The translations under genes and the position numbers were made by a program. A stretch of 64,000 bases of DNA from Icerya purchasi. Lineage: Eukaryota > Arthropoda > Insecta > Hemiptera > Monophlebidae. Positions 1 to 10,139 of this stretch are shown in pieces. Each line of letters opens with the position of its first letter. The stretch's first letter is position 1. The stretch covers positions 491,433,352 to 491,497,351 of the forward strand of contig CM077115.1 in the NCBI GenBank assembly GCA_039619475.1. Reading direction: 5' to 3'. The notes beneath the pieces were generated by a model that saw only the letters and a program-made list of their open reading frames with translations, ran no database searches and was not told the origin of the DNA.

Positions 1-1689
1 TTGGTAAATTGACGGTACTGTATCGATTGGAAATATTTGCTCCATTTCCGCCTCCAACCGGAAATGGTCTAATCAAAGCTTACTCTGAAAAATGAACGCA
101 CCTTTTTTGAAACATTTTTCGTGAAACGCTCACTTTCAACTGCAGAAGTTTAATTGTCGCGCTAGGGAGTAGACAACTTTAATACATTCAATTAGATTGT
201 GTTCGCTGTGAATATTTACGAAACTAACGATTTTGTCCGAGAATTGGTATAACCGAACTGGGCAGGTTTAACGGTCGAATCGCAACGTAACACCTACTTA
301 TGAGAATAAACTTGTATAAAAAAAAAATTGAAAACAAAAAATGGAGAAGAGGAACGGATTTAATAAATTAAAATATGCGAAATTACGTTGAAGAATAATT
401 GAAATTAAACGGGTACAGAACCACCGCTTCGGAATAATATTAAATAAACCGCGATACGGAAATATTAAATCGATGCATGATAAACTACAATTCCCATTTG
501 GCGAAGAGATTACAGAAGAACGGAGGAAAAAGTTGTTTGAGAAATGCATCTCATCATCAGATACGGCAGTTGTAAAAGCTGGTGACTATAACTAGCGGAA
601 AATACGAAACAAATATAAAAAGCGTAAGCATAGAGACACGTGTTAAATGTATACTACTTTCGAATCAAGGTTCGAATTCTTACCATATAGGCAATCCACG
701 CAAACGCATCTCAAAAGCTCTGCACACATTATAACTAAAAATATATAACCCTATAAGAGATGGTGGTATATTTCAATGTAAATAGGTTTTTTGCCTTTTT
801 TCCTGTCCAACATATATTCTCACGAGTGTATTTTACATATAGTTTTACCGCTGTAAAATAATAGCTAGTATATATATATCCGGTAAGAAGAAATCGTTGT
901 TTTCGTTACAGAGTACTTGTTTGTTAAATTTGGAAAAAACATCGAAAGCATTTCGCCGGTTGGTTGCAGAAAACACGTACAACATATGAAAAAACAGCGG
1001 AGACGAAAAAATACTAGTAGTTGTTTTATTCTTAGAAGGTGGTGGTGGCCAGGGTCTGTCGAGTTAAAGTTTGAAGAGAATTGTTTTTCCTGAGGCAACT
1101 AAAATTAGAACGCTACAATGGATAATGCAATTGGAACCTCGGCAAATGTGCCTGAAAGGTTTTTAAACCAGAGGTGACATTGCCCACAAATACAACGCGG
1201 CTGTAAACGTTCGAACTTAACCGTTAAGGACTGGAAGGCGCATTTGATAGAATTAGACGGTGAAAAGGAGCGATGTGGTCATGACAAGCTGTTTACTACT
1301 TCTAGGCCCCAGTTCGGCCTACATTATGTCTTTCTCGATTTAGACGCGAAAGGGTATGCGAAAAACTGTCAGTCACGCTTAATGGTAGCGCGTTCGACTC
1401 TCACGACAGCGCTTGACGTCCCGTATGGTAATTTCGAAATAATTGCTCCGGATTTCATAATGGTTGGCGGTTATACATTTTGATTATGCTCGATTATCGC
1501 TAAGAAAAAGTAATAAGCCAAAATCGATTAACAGTAACAAAAGTCGAAATCGGCATTTCCGAAAGGAGGGAACAGCGAAATTCATTTTATTCGATTATTA
1601 GCGCAAGATCATTATAATCGAATGATCTTCTTTACACTTCAGTTGATTTTAAGCGCCAGAATTGATGCGAGTAGAATATTTTATAATAG
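1..1689. other. Non-coding stretch, nothing recognised
   Basis: AT-rich DNA with short A/T homopolymers. A 79-codon open frame (1244-1483, plus) reads through slightly GC-richer sequence, but I recognise no family or motif in it, it has no visible splice context, and it may be chance or an old element remnant. I see no promoter, RNA gene or repeat. Confidence 0.4.
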
Positions 1690-2625
1690 TTTTTTTTTTT
1701 TTTTTTTTTTGTGAAAGCAACATCCTGTACCGTGTTTAACTGCTGTGGCTATTACAGTACGAAGATGCGCAGTTTGTTTTTATAGATATCTGATTATTCC
1801 GCTAGTTCTGATAAATTGTGTTATGGATAAAATTGCATCGGGGGAATTCTCAAGAATGTTGGTGACTGTTTTGTTATTAATTGAAAGGGGCCGGTGAGGT
1901 GATAATGCTGGACAGTCGCATAGTATATGAGGAGTTGAGGGAGCAACATCTTGGCCACAGAAAGGACAATTCGTAGGAGAGGGGGTTCTTTGCAAAATAA
2001 AATTATGCGACATGGCCGTATGGCCTATGCGCAAGCGGCTAAGTGCACAGAAATCTCTGCGGGAGATGCTTTTTTCTGGCCACCATGGTTCCGTTGAGGG
2101 TTTAATTAACCTCGAGAAAGTCTGACACGAGGACGTTTTCCATAAGGACGTGAAATTATTCAAGATTATGTTCGAGAGATATGGTGGAGGTGGGCTGTTA
2201 CTAGGCGAGGGGCAATATATTTCTGCTCGGGCGGATGTATCGACGCGTTCATTTCCAGGAATCCCTGCATGGCTAGGCGCCCACAGATAGGATACGGAGC
2301 ACTGTCTCTTAATAAGTTCGTATAATACCTGCTGGGTTCGAATTGCTACAGGATGTTTGGTGAGGGGATTAGAAATTGTCAATAAGGCCGCGGATGAATC
2401 AGATACCAGCAGGGCTTTCTGTGATGTAGGCTCTGTAAAAAGAAAATATTCCAAACAGAAAAATACTGCGTATATTTCAGCATCCAGTACCGAGCAATTG
2501 TCATTCAGTCGAATGCTTCGAATCACGTCGCAGACTTCAAAGGAACAGGCGGTTGCAGGCGGTTGGGGAAGAAGTAGCCTCTGGGGTAGCCTTGGCAGCA
2601 TTTTAAAAGTAAAATTCAAATTCAT
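1690..2625 (-). pseudogene. 5'-truncated non-LTR retrotransposon, RNase H and C-terminal zinc-binding tail
   Basis: On the minus strand an open frame of 281 codons (2625 to 1780) encodes the end of a LINE polyprotein. RNase H signatures are visible in order: LDAEIYAV (catalytic Glu), LLVSDSSAAL (Asp) and APSHAGIPGNERVD (His and the final Asp). They are followed by a C-terminal motif CPFCGQD...HILCDCPAL, the Cys/His tail usual after RNase H in I-like, R1-like or LOA-like LINEs. The N-terminal RNase H strand with the first catalytic Asp, and the whole reverse transcriptase, are absent, so the copy is 5'-truncated near 2550-2620. A 21-nt T run at 1690-1710 is the poly(A) tail of the minus-strand transcript. 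This frame is unusually well preserved compared with other RNase H fragments here, suggesting a fairly recent insertion. I could not find convincing target duplications. Exact clade is uncertain. Confidence 0.85.
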
Positions 2626-2639
2626 AAAACAAAACGCGG

Positions 2640-3400
2640 AAGATTTTTTTCATGAAAGACAAAAAATTAACGGGGAAAAAATTATTTGGGTCAAAAGCAG
2701 CAAAAAAAAAAAAAAAGTATGTTTACGAGAGTAATAGTCCGCGAGGAAACCAAAACGTATCTCAAACATATGCATAAAGGACGAACAATCTATAGGGAAA
2801 CTGTAGCCAAACTTACAACTTTATATTTAAAAGCCTTCGGAGAGGGGCCGAGAGCTCAGAATTTTTGAAACAAATATTATTTTATCCCGGGCACGTGATA
2901 TATCGATTAAATGATCGTTATCTGTGTCGGAAAACATATTCCACTTTCTTAACGAAATTTTTGAAATTAGCGGCTAATTATTCAAAAAGGCGTGAAAAAT
3001 TACGTTCCTCTTTCTCTTCGTAGCGGGAAAAGTCGAATTCCTTTTTTTTTAAATTTAGTATTATGCGAATATAAATATTATGGTCAACTAACATACGGAA
3101 GTCCTCGGCACATGATGATACTCTTAACTGAACTTGTTTATTAAAATTTATTTTTTACAAGCATAAGTATTTCAAATTACACCCACTAAATCTGAGGCAC
3201 CGCACCTAGGTTTTTAATCCTGACTTGGAGTCTTCTTACAGTGAAAAACGAGTCAATAATAAAAACAGTTACACACTATTTAAAATAATAAGCATCCTCG
3301 AAATAAACGTGAGGATTATCGAAGTATCAGTTTGATGAGTTATTAACTAAAAATTTTCTTTCGAATTATCTACTCGAGAATATAAAAGAACAGAGAGTAG
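2640..3400. other. Non-coding stretch, nothing recognised
   Basis: AT-rich sequence with A runs (2701-2715) and T runs. The open frames here overlap the antisense of the RNase H fragment or cross homopolymers and carry no motif. Confidence 0.4.
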
Positions 3401-3404
3401 CAAC

Positions 3405-4800
3405 TAGCTGGTACTCAGTTTGGATTTAGGAAAACTTTAGATACCAGGGACGCCCTATTCAGTGTGTTAGATTGCTAATTAAGCGATGCAGAGATGTTGC
3501 ACGTACAATATATAATTTATTTATTTAAAGTCGCTCGGCAGCTAAGGCCATTTGCGACGATGAAAAGTTACATTTTATAAGTACAGATTAATACATGAAA
3601 AAAACAGAAAAGGAAATTAAAATAAACAATAGAAAGAGAAAAAAGAAAAGAAAGGAAATAAAGGAAAGATGTTGCAGGTATGTTTAGTCCACTTTCGACA
3701 ATGTAAAGCGTGATAAATTAATGAATACCCTAAAAAGAACAGGCATAAGATATATGGGTGATAAAAAACTTATATTGGTGCCAAAAACAGCAAGTATTAG
3801 GATTGAACAACATAGCACAGAGGAAATAGCAATACGCAAAGAGGTAAAACAAGGTCGCATCTTGTCCCCGCTGCTATTTAATATGACTATGTATATATAT
3901 ATATATATATTCTAAAAAATCTTTGAAGAAGTTCATAAGAAACTTAATAGCGGCATTAAAGTAAATGGGAAAATATGTAGTAAATAATTTTAGATATGCG
4001 GACGACACAATTTTATTAGCGAATAATCTAAAGGAACTGCAAAGATTTGTTAATGTCCCCCCGCTAAAATACGTCACATATATGGATTACACCTGAACAT
4101 CTCTAAAACGAATTACTACATGGTGGTAAGTAGGAAAATTGGATTATTTAGTAACACCACTTACAATTCAAGGGGAAAAAATAGGAAAACACAAAAAAGA
4201 CGCCGAATATTTAGGCAATAATTTTTAAACGATCAATGGGACACGAGTGAAGAAGTAAAAACACGAATTGGAAAAGCTGGAAGTGCATTTTTTAGATTAA
4301 AAACGATACTGTGCAGCAAGAATATAAGTGCAGAATTAAAAATTAGGCTGGTAAAATGTTATATATTTTCGGTGTTACTACATATATGGTATGCTGAGAG
4401 CTGCACATTAACGAAGGCAACAGAAGGAATACTTGATGCCTTCGAAATGTGGATATATCGAAAGATACTTAAAATAAAATGGACGGGCAAAATACGAAAC
4501 TCCGAAATCGATTAAATAATTCTAAAGAAATAAAAAAATAAATTAAACGCAGAAAATTAAAATACTTCGGACACATCCATCCAAGGCAATATATGTAGTA
4601 CACTCCAACTTCTGATGCAACGGAAGATCGTTGGAAACAGACCAGCGGGAAGAAGAAGAATAACGTGGACACAAAATTTGACTCAATAGTATCAGGTGTC
4701 CACCATTGAACTGTTCCGGAATGTACTAGATAGACGAAAAGTTGCTCAAATGTTAGCCAACGTTCGATTATGAAACATCCTTTTAAGTGGCGACCTGTTT
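3405..4800 (+). pseudogene. Decayed RTE-like LINE reverse transcriptase fragment
   Basis: Plus-strand pieces in several frames match the order of an RTE-type reverse transcriptase. Near 3420-3460 reads a QFGFRKT..TRDALF-like block. At 3670-3720 there is a poor copy of the F.D.KAFD block. At 3841-3882 reads VKQGRILSPLLFN, a standard RT block. Near 3990-4010 the catalytic FADD region is degraded (frame reads RYADDTILL-like before a break). At 4600-4760 the C-terminal IMQ.KI.GNR.AGRRRITW and ELFRNVLDRRKVAQMLANVR-like segments appear. Stops and frameshifts occur throughout, so it cannot be expressed. It is interrupted by a separate 165-bp insertion (3502-3666). A short TA run follows at 4819-4834. 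It lies tail-to-tail with the RTE-like fragment at 5.1-6.0 kb. Confidence 0.75.
3492..3676 (-). mobile_element. 165-bp retroposon insertion flanked by a 10-bp target duplication
   Basis: AGATGTTGCA occurs at 3492-3501 and again at 3667-3676. Between them lie 165 bp that interrupt the RTE-like coding similarity, which resumes directly after the second copy. Read on the minus strand, the insert is pyrimidine-rich at its 5' side and ends in a segment containing GTCGCAAATGGCC and GAGCGACTTTAAATAAATAA. The GTCGC...GCGAC pairing and AATAAA-rich end resemble 3' UTR ends of insect LINEs, so I infer a heavily 5'-truncated LINE tail. It could instead be a small SINE on the plus strand, where the A-rich 3' side would serve as tail. 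Confidence 0.65.
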
Positions 4801-4985
4801 CGAACACTTTATAATCATGGTATATATATATATAGATTAATTATCTCGACATTAATGTCTCTCAATATCAACGAAGAGGTGTCAATAAATTAAAAATTAA
4901 AATGCACGAAAATTTTACATTTCTCGAAAAGAAACATAAATGTGACACGCGAAACAATAAAAAAATAAAAACAATAATGAGTAAA

Positions 4986-4987
<2 letters not shown>

Positions 4988-5043
<56 letters not shown>
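4988..5043. repeat. (AAT)n microsatellite
   Basis: About 18 uninterrupted AAT/TAA units. It lies just beyond the 3' end of the minus-strand RTE-like fragment (5105-6000). RTE-type LINEs often end in short tandem repeats rather than poly(A), so this run may be that element's tail, later expanded. Confidence 0.9.
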
Positions 5044-5045
<2 letters not shown>

Positions 5046-5104
5046 CCATTATTGATGAAATTCTTAAACTATATAACAAACATGAATAGTATAAATTTGA
5101 TATA

Positions 5105-6000
5105 GAAAAAACTAAATATTAAATTTCCTCGGCCCATGATGAACAAAGGTTTCCTGTAATCTCTCCCATTCAATCCTATCTATGGCTACTCTTTGAAAAT
5201 TTTTGTTCAATAAAAAATTACTAAAATCGTCCCTGCACCTTGTCAATTGATGCCCCCTTCTTCTTTTATGATGTGCAAGAAACCAGAAAGTGGCTCTATA
5301 TGTCCATCTGCCATCCTTCATTTTCGCTACATGACCAGCCCAAGCCCATTTTTGTCTTCTAACATATCTGATTGCATCTATATTATTTTTTAATTTTTGC
5401 TTTATCAGTTTGAGTGGTACTTTATCTTTTTTCTTAATGTTTAAAATAGACCGTTCAATTGTATTTTGTGTTACTTTCATTTTATTAATAATTTTTACTA
5501 CCGTATGTTAAACTGGGTATAATAGTGGCGCTGAAAATTATACTCTCGTGGTAATTGTTAAAAGGGCCTTTAAAAATATATTTTAGTGCCCAATACTTGT
5601 TCCAAGCTTTCATTATTCTAGTATTTACCTCCGTTTCTGTACGATTTTCAAAAGATAATTGCTGACCTAGGTACGTTCCTTGATTTACTATTTCAATAAC
5701 CATTCCGTTTACTTGTACTATTTTAGCGTTTCGGTTTTCTGTAAATATTTTCGTTTTTCCTATATTTATGGAAAGTCCGGCTTTTTTCCCCACACCGTCT
5801 AATTCTGTTATCATAGTTTTTAGTTCTTCCAAGGAATTTGACAAGAGAACCACGTCATCTGCAAATCTTAAATTGGAAATTTTTTTTCCATTTATGTTTA
5901 AATCTTTGTTATCCCAGTGCAAATTCCTAAAAATATCTTCCAAAGCAGAGTTAAACAAAACCGGTGATAACAGTAAAATTAACAAATGCAAATAATTATT
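5105..6000 (-). pseudogene. RTE-like LINE reverse transcriptase C-terminal part, frameshifted
   Basis: Two minus-strand frames form one broken coding region. The upstream piece (from about 6000 to 5485) shows the RT blocks LSPVLFNSALEDIF, then RFADDVVLLSNS with the catalytic Asp pair, then LSINIGKTKI and a thumb segment ending SLTYGSKN, where RTE proteins usually read LTYG.ETW. The downstream piece (5480-5112) continues with VTQNTIERSIL, KWAWAGHVAKMKDGRW and a final WERLQETFVHHG-like end. A stop or small deletion around 5480-5485 separates them. The N-terminal RT and the endonuclease are missing. This is a different lineage from the 3.4-kb fragment, because the C-terminal part with the WAGHVAK block is distinct. 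The (AAT)n run follows 60 nt after its stop. Confidence 0.85.
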
Positions 6001-6250
6001 CATTTCAACATGCATTAAATTATGGATTTTCAACGGTAAACGTATAATCTCATTAATAACGTTGTTTCCATATGTAAACGTTTTCATTCAAATTTAAAAG
6101 TCTATTTTCATTTATTTTACAATTTTGAATTCTCTATTAATTTTGGAAGATTTTTTTCTTTCTTTTCAATGCGTTGTTCAGCGATCGAAGATTATATACA
6201 TGTTCCTCGTATCTCGAATTGAAATTTCTACACATATATATATATATTAA

Positions 6251-6840
6251 ATACGGAGATTCGATATCTTATCTCACAATGATGTCGAGCTAGAAATTAT
6301 TCTTCGATTAAAATCTTTTCGATCTCTTGACATCATTCCGCATTGCCCAATAACGTTAATTCCGACTTTTCGACAGAGTTCTGCACGTGGAGCTTTGCGA
6401 GCTGTGTAGGCGTGTCTTCTTGGTTGGTCTGCGAGTAGCGTCTGGACACGCTATGTGCATATAGGTCGTTACTAGTAGCAGGGTGAGCTGTGGCAGGTTT
6501 TGTATGACAATTGGACAACGTAGCGGCTGGCCAGTGTGTGCGATTATTCGATCGTTTTGTAGGCAGATTTCGTATTAATTTACTTTATCGTTGCTTTTCG
6601 TTCGAGTTCGCTCAGCAAATAATACATCGTTCATCGGCTTTTTCGCCATCGTCTATTTGTCGTCTGAAACGGGGCCGTATGCAATTTGTATCAAGTCTAC
6701 CGCGCGACGTGTGTCGTTGTGCGATATACAAAGGTTATATCGTACCGTCGAATTAAGTTTTTCTTATTGCTCGTTTTTTGTTTTTTTTTGTATTATTTTC
6801 CGCGAGTTTTTTTATGTTTTATCAATCGTAAATAAAAAAA
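6251..6840 (+). mobile_element. Diverged LTR-like sequence related to the solo LTR at 42.9 kb
   Basis: Starting at ATACGG (6251) this region aligns with the 5' part of the solo LTR at 42894-43728. The best block is GATGTCGAGCTAGAAATTAT (6281-6300), identical to 42931-42950 and followed by a near-identical stretch to about 6340. Scattered later matches include the GTGTAGGCGTGTC / TGGTCTGCGA area (6399-6433 against 43095-43129) and the GTTGTGCGAT area. The 3' boundary is unclear; A-rich sequence begins near 6830. No second LTR or internal coding is visible, so it is an old solo LTR or LTR fragment. Open frames inside it (for example 6511-6756) are not recognised. Confidence 0.5.
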
Positions 6841-6849
6841 AATAATATA

Positions 6850-7600
6850 AAATACACGCATTTGGTCAAAAAAAAAAACGTTACGAGCATTATTTTCTTT
6901 AATTTGTCGCGGAAGGATGGGATAAGGGCCTGCGTCTGGGTGCCAATCGTCCGGAAGGAACCTAGCGTCCGTGTCTCGGAGAAGGAAATTCGATAGGGGA
7001 AAAAAACCTAATGTTCCCCGCACTTCAATCCCAAGTTAGCCTTTAGGTCATCAGAAAAATCTAGCGACTCTAAATTTTCCGAGTTCCTGGTTCAGTACCC
7101 AAAAAGGAGAAATTTAAAAAAAAAACAAAAGATCAAGCAAGCAGTCTCAGAACCAAGGAATCGTGAACTTAAATACATTTCAGCGGCTGGTCGAAAAGGG
7201 ACGGAAAATCTAGAATCCGTTTTACTGGTTTTGGGTGAACGAGAACATGAGGAATCGGAAACTTTCAATATACATATATATATATATGTGTGTGTGTGTT
7301 TTCTCTCTCGCAATTACATTTGTTTTTATTAATATTTTAATTATTTGCGTTTATGAAACTATTACATGAGGTTATTTGTGGAAAGTATTTACATTCTGAT
7401 CATGAAATACTAGTCTACTATGTTCTTATATTATTATTTTTAAAAAGGCGTACTAATCATCTGGAAATGTGTGTCGGTGCTTAAATAAGAATAGATTATT
7501 TTGAAAGTGCGTTTCCATTATTACAATTACTGTCTCTTAACATGGGAAATATTTCAATGATTATTGAAAAAAAAAAAAAGCAGAATAACAAAAAGCAATT
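6850..7600. other. Non-coding stretch
   Basis: Contains a TA run followed by a GT run (7272-7298) and short A runs. The part at 6900-7110 (GGTGCCAATCG, GGAAGGAACC repeats) might be the 3' continuation of the LTR-like segment, but I cannot support that. Nothing else recognised. Confidence 0.35.
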
Positions 7601-7604
7601 GGCG

Positions 7605-8035
7605 ATTATTATTATTATTAGTATCGTATGGTCGGATGCGGAAAGTTGTTTACAGCAGCACGTCTAAATTATGTATCCATGTCAGCGCGCATGGCGACAC
7701 TTCGTGAATATCATTGAAAGTTCCTTCAAAAGCCCGATTTGGGCACCTATGAACTACGTGTTCAATGGTTTGTCGAGAGTATCCGCAATCACAGGCAGCG
7801 TCGTTTTTAATTTTCCATCGAGTTAGCGACTCATTACAGCGTCCATTTTCATTCCGGATGCGATTTAGTTGCACCCATTCTCTTTGGGTTAATTCAAAGC
7901 CGTTTACCTTATGATAAGGTTATGTGATCAATTTCCGTTTATCTGGATTTGAACTTTCCCATTGTTCTTGCCACTGCTTTTTATCATTGAAGCTCTCTGC
8001 AATAACGATCGGTGGTTGTAGCGTAGGAACGTCGA
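7605..8035 (-). pseudogene. LINE C-terminal fragment with DCG...HVVHRCP zinc-binding motif and (AAT)n tail
   Basis: On the minus strand from about 8035 the translation reads KQWQEQWESSNPD, then after an in-frame stop the frame continues to the end as QLNRIRNENGRCNES, AACDCGYSRQTIEHVVHRCP and a final LTWIHNLDVLL. This order (LNRIR.G.GRC, DCG, QT.EH....CP, then a short W...LD.. end) is the C-terminal Cys/His domain of several LINE clades. Only the last roughly 130 codons survive. About 30 nt after the stop is a short (ATT)n run (7605-7620), which probably marks the element's 3' terminus. Clade not assigned. Confidence 0.75.
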
Positions 8036-8049
8036 AAAGAAAGAAGCCT

Positions 8050-9778
8050 TGGCATATCTTTATTGTATTTTGCTCTTTTCGCTAATTTGTTCAAAAATAA
8101 TTCATCTGGTCTCTATCGTTACGAAGGTGCACTTTATTCCAAAAAATGAAAAAGTAATAAATGATAAATAAGAGTTAAATCTTAAAATTTGAGCACACAA
8201 ACACTTTTCGGAAGATGAAGAATTTAGCAAATAATAAATAATCATTTCACTTTTTTGAAGGAATTAACAAAAATCTGTATACTCTTATTTCCCCTTTAAA
8301 TCTAATTTTCTAGCTATTGAAGTAACGATAATATTCCAGATATTCGTATTTTCGGAAAGAGATTCGAGATACTCGACAAAAAAGAAAAAAAAAAAAAAAG
8401 AAAAAAAAATTAACCCATTATTTAACGCAAGAGAATGTGTTTTAAATTATACGCTGGTCGAAAAAATAATTGCCGCTTAGTTAGCTGGTAAAAAAAGAGA
8501 AAAAAAAGAAAGAAAAAATTCACAAGAATTATTTAATCCAAAAGAAGAATTTTCTTCGGGATAACTGTTTACTGCATTATAAGAAAAAATGAATATTTCC
8601 TATCTCCGTGTTCAAATGAGAGTATTTGGAGAATTTCTCGCAAGCAACAGATAAAAGTTTTAATTATATTATTACAAGTCTGTCTACGTATTTATAAAAT
8701 TGTTTCGTAAATCGTTTGGTTGCAACATCTTTCTTTGTCTGAAAATAGACTAAACGAAAACGAAAAATAAAAAATTAAAAAAGTGCATTTTTTCATTTTC
8801 TGCTACAAAATTTTGGTCGCCTCCCTTTCCAATGTGACGACGCTAAAAAATTATACCAATCTGCAAAATATACTGCATTTTTTAAAATTTTGTTCAATTT
8901 TTGAATTTTTTAAGTTTTCAATTATTTATAAATTCGTGAGAGATTAGTGTCTGTTTATTCCGAGTTCACCGTATAATTATTTATTACGCGCATGCGAAAA
9001 ATAATTATTTAGAACCAACTATTCACACTGTTAATTAATATCGATTATAATATTCAATTTATATTATTTGTTTGTTTTTTTTTTAATGATTAAGGCTTCT
9101 AAGAAGCCGCCACAAAAAAAAGAAAAATATAGTTATATATATCTACATACATACCTACAATTATATATGTTGTTCATTTTTGATATTACTGATACGAATG
9201 GGAATTTCTTAATTTTATTCGACTGTAAGTAATGCTGGAGTTGGCCGTGCATTGTTCATTTTTCAAAATTTTTTAGTAGCGCAAATTTTATCACGTTCGT
9301 TTTTCTTTTTCTTGATCTTGATTTGTTTACATTTGTTTACTTCCACGAAATAAGCCCGTTTATGATAAAATGTATTTAGCAAAACTGCTTCGGCTTCTTC
9401 GTCAGCCGTATTGACATGTTGAATGGAATAATTCTGTTATGTAGGTAATACTATGAACTTGTATATAGTGTAAACGTTTTGTTGTTTTAATTGAAGGCGA
9501 TGAGAAATTTGAGAACGAAAGTTAACGGGCTCCGCTAAACGTTCGAATACGAATTAAATTCATCGGCACCAAAGCTTCTAAGAATATAAGGCTTATGAAA
9601 TATTACTTCTGAAGGAAAGTCTGTTACTTTTAATGAAACAGAAAAAAAAAAAAAAAACCTGAAAGAGTTTTTCTTGTTTCACATAATTGTTTTTAATTTT
9701 TTTTAAACAAATATGTATAAAAAAAATAGTATTAAGTTGACTTTTTAAAATTTTTAATTATACATTCATGCATACATA
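8050..9778. other. Non-coding stretch, nothing recognised
   Basis: Very AT-rich with A runs (8385-8409, 9641-9656) and short alternating TA. I see no gene, RNA or repeat family. Confidence 0.4.
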
Positions 9779-10136
9779 TATGTACATATGGGCGTCGCCA
9801 GCGGTGGGTAGGGGGCACCTGTCCCCACTTCCTGGAGTCTTGAAACTTTTTATCAACTGGCCATGATGAGTATTCATAAGCGCTAATCATGGACAATTTG
9901 GAAGGCTTTCATATAATAAAGTAATAAAACAATTTGCCAGAAACCCACGAAAATTATGTTTTAATTAAGATTTTATTCTTGTTTAATGAAATATTAAGCC
10001 TTTACCACTTATAAATTTTATTTTTCCTACAACTCATATCCTCTTTCTATCATCTTGTCTCCCTCCCCCTGGCGGCTGACTACTCATCTTGCCCCCCCCA
10101 CCCGGCTCATCGTCTGGCGTCGCCGTTGTATGTACA
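9779..10136. mobile_element. hAT-like MITE (element 9787-10128) with 8-bp target duplication
   Basis: The ends are imperfect inverted repeats: the left begins TATGGGCGTCGCCAG, and the right, reversed, begins CAACGGCGACGCCAG (11 of 15 match, with the GGCG.CGCCAG core). The 342-bp body carries no coding of its own; its inner edges are G-rich on the left and C-rich on the right, extending the inverted symmetry. TATGTACA occurs immediately outside both ends (9779-9786 and 10129-10136), an exact 8-bp duplication, the length used by hAT transposases. Because the surrounding DNA is rich in TATGTA, chance cannot be fully excluded. It is non-autonomous. Confidence 0.7.
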
Positions 10137-10139
10137 CAT

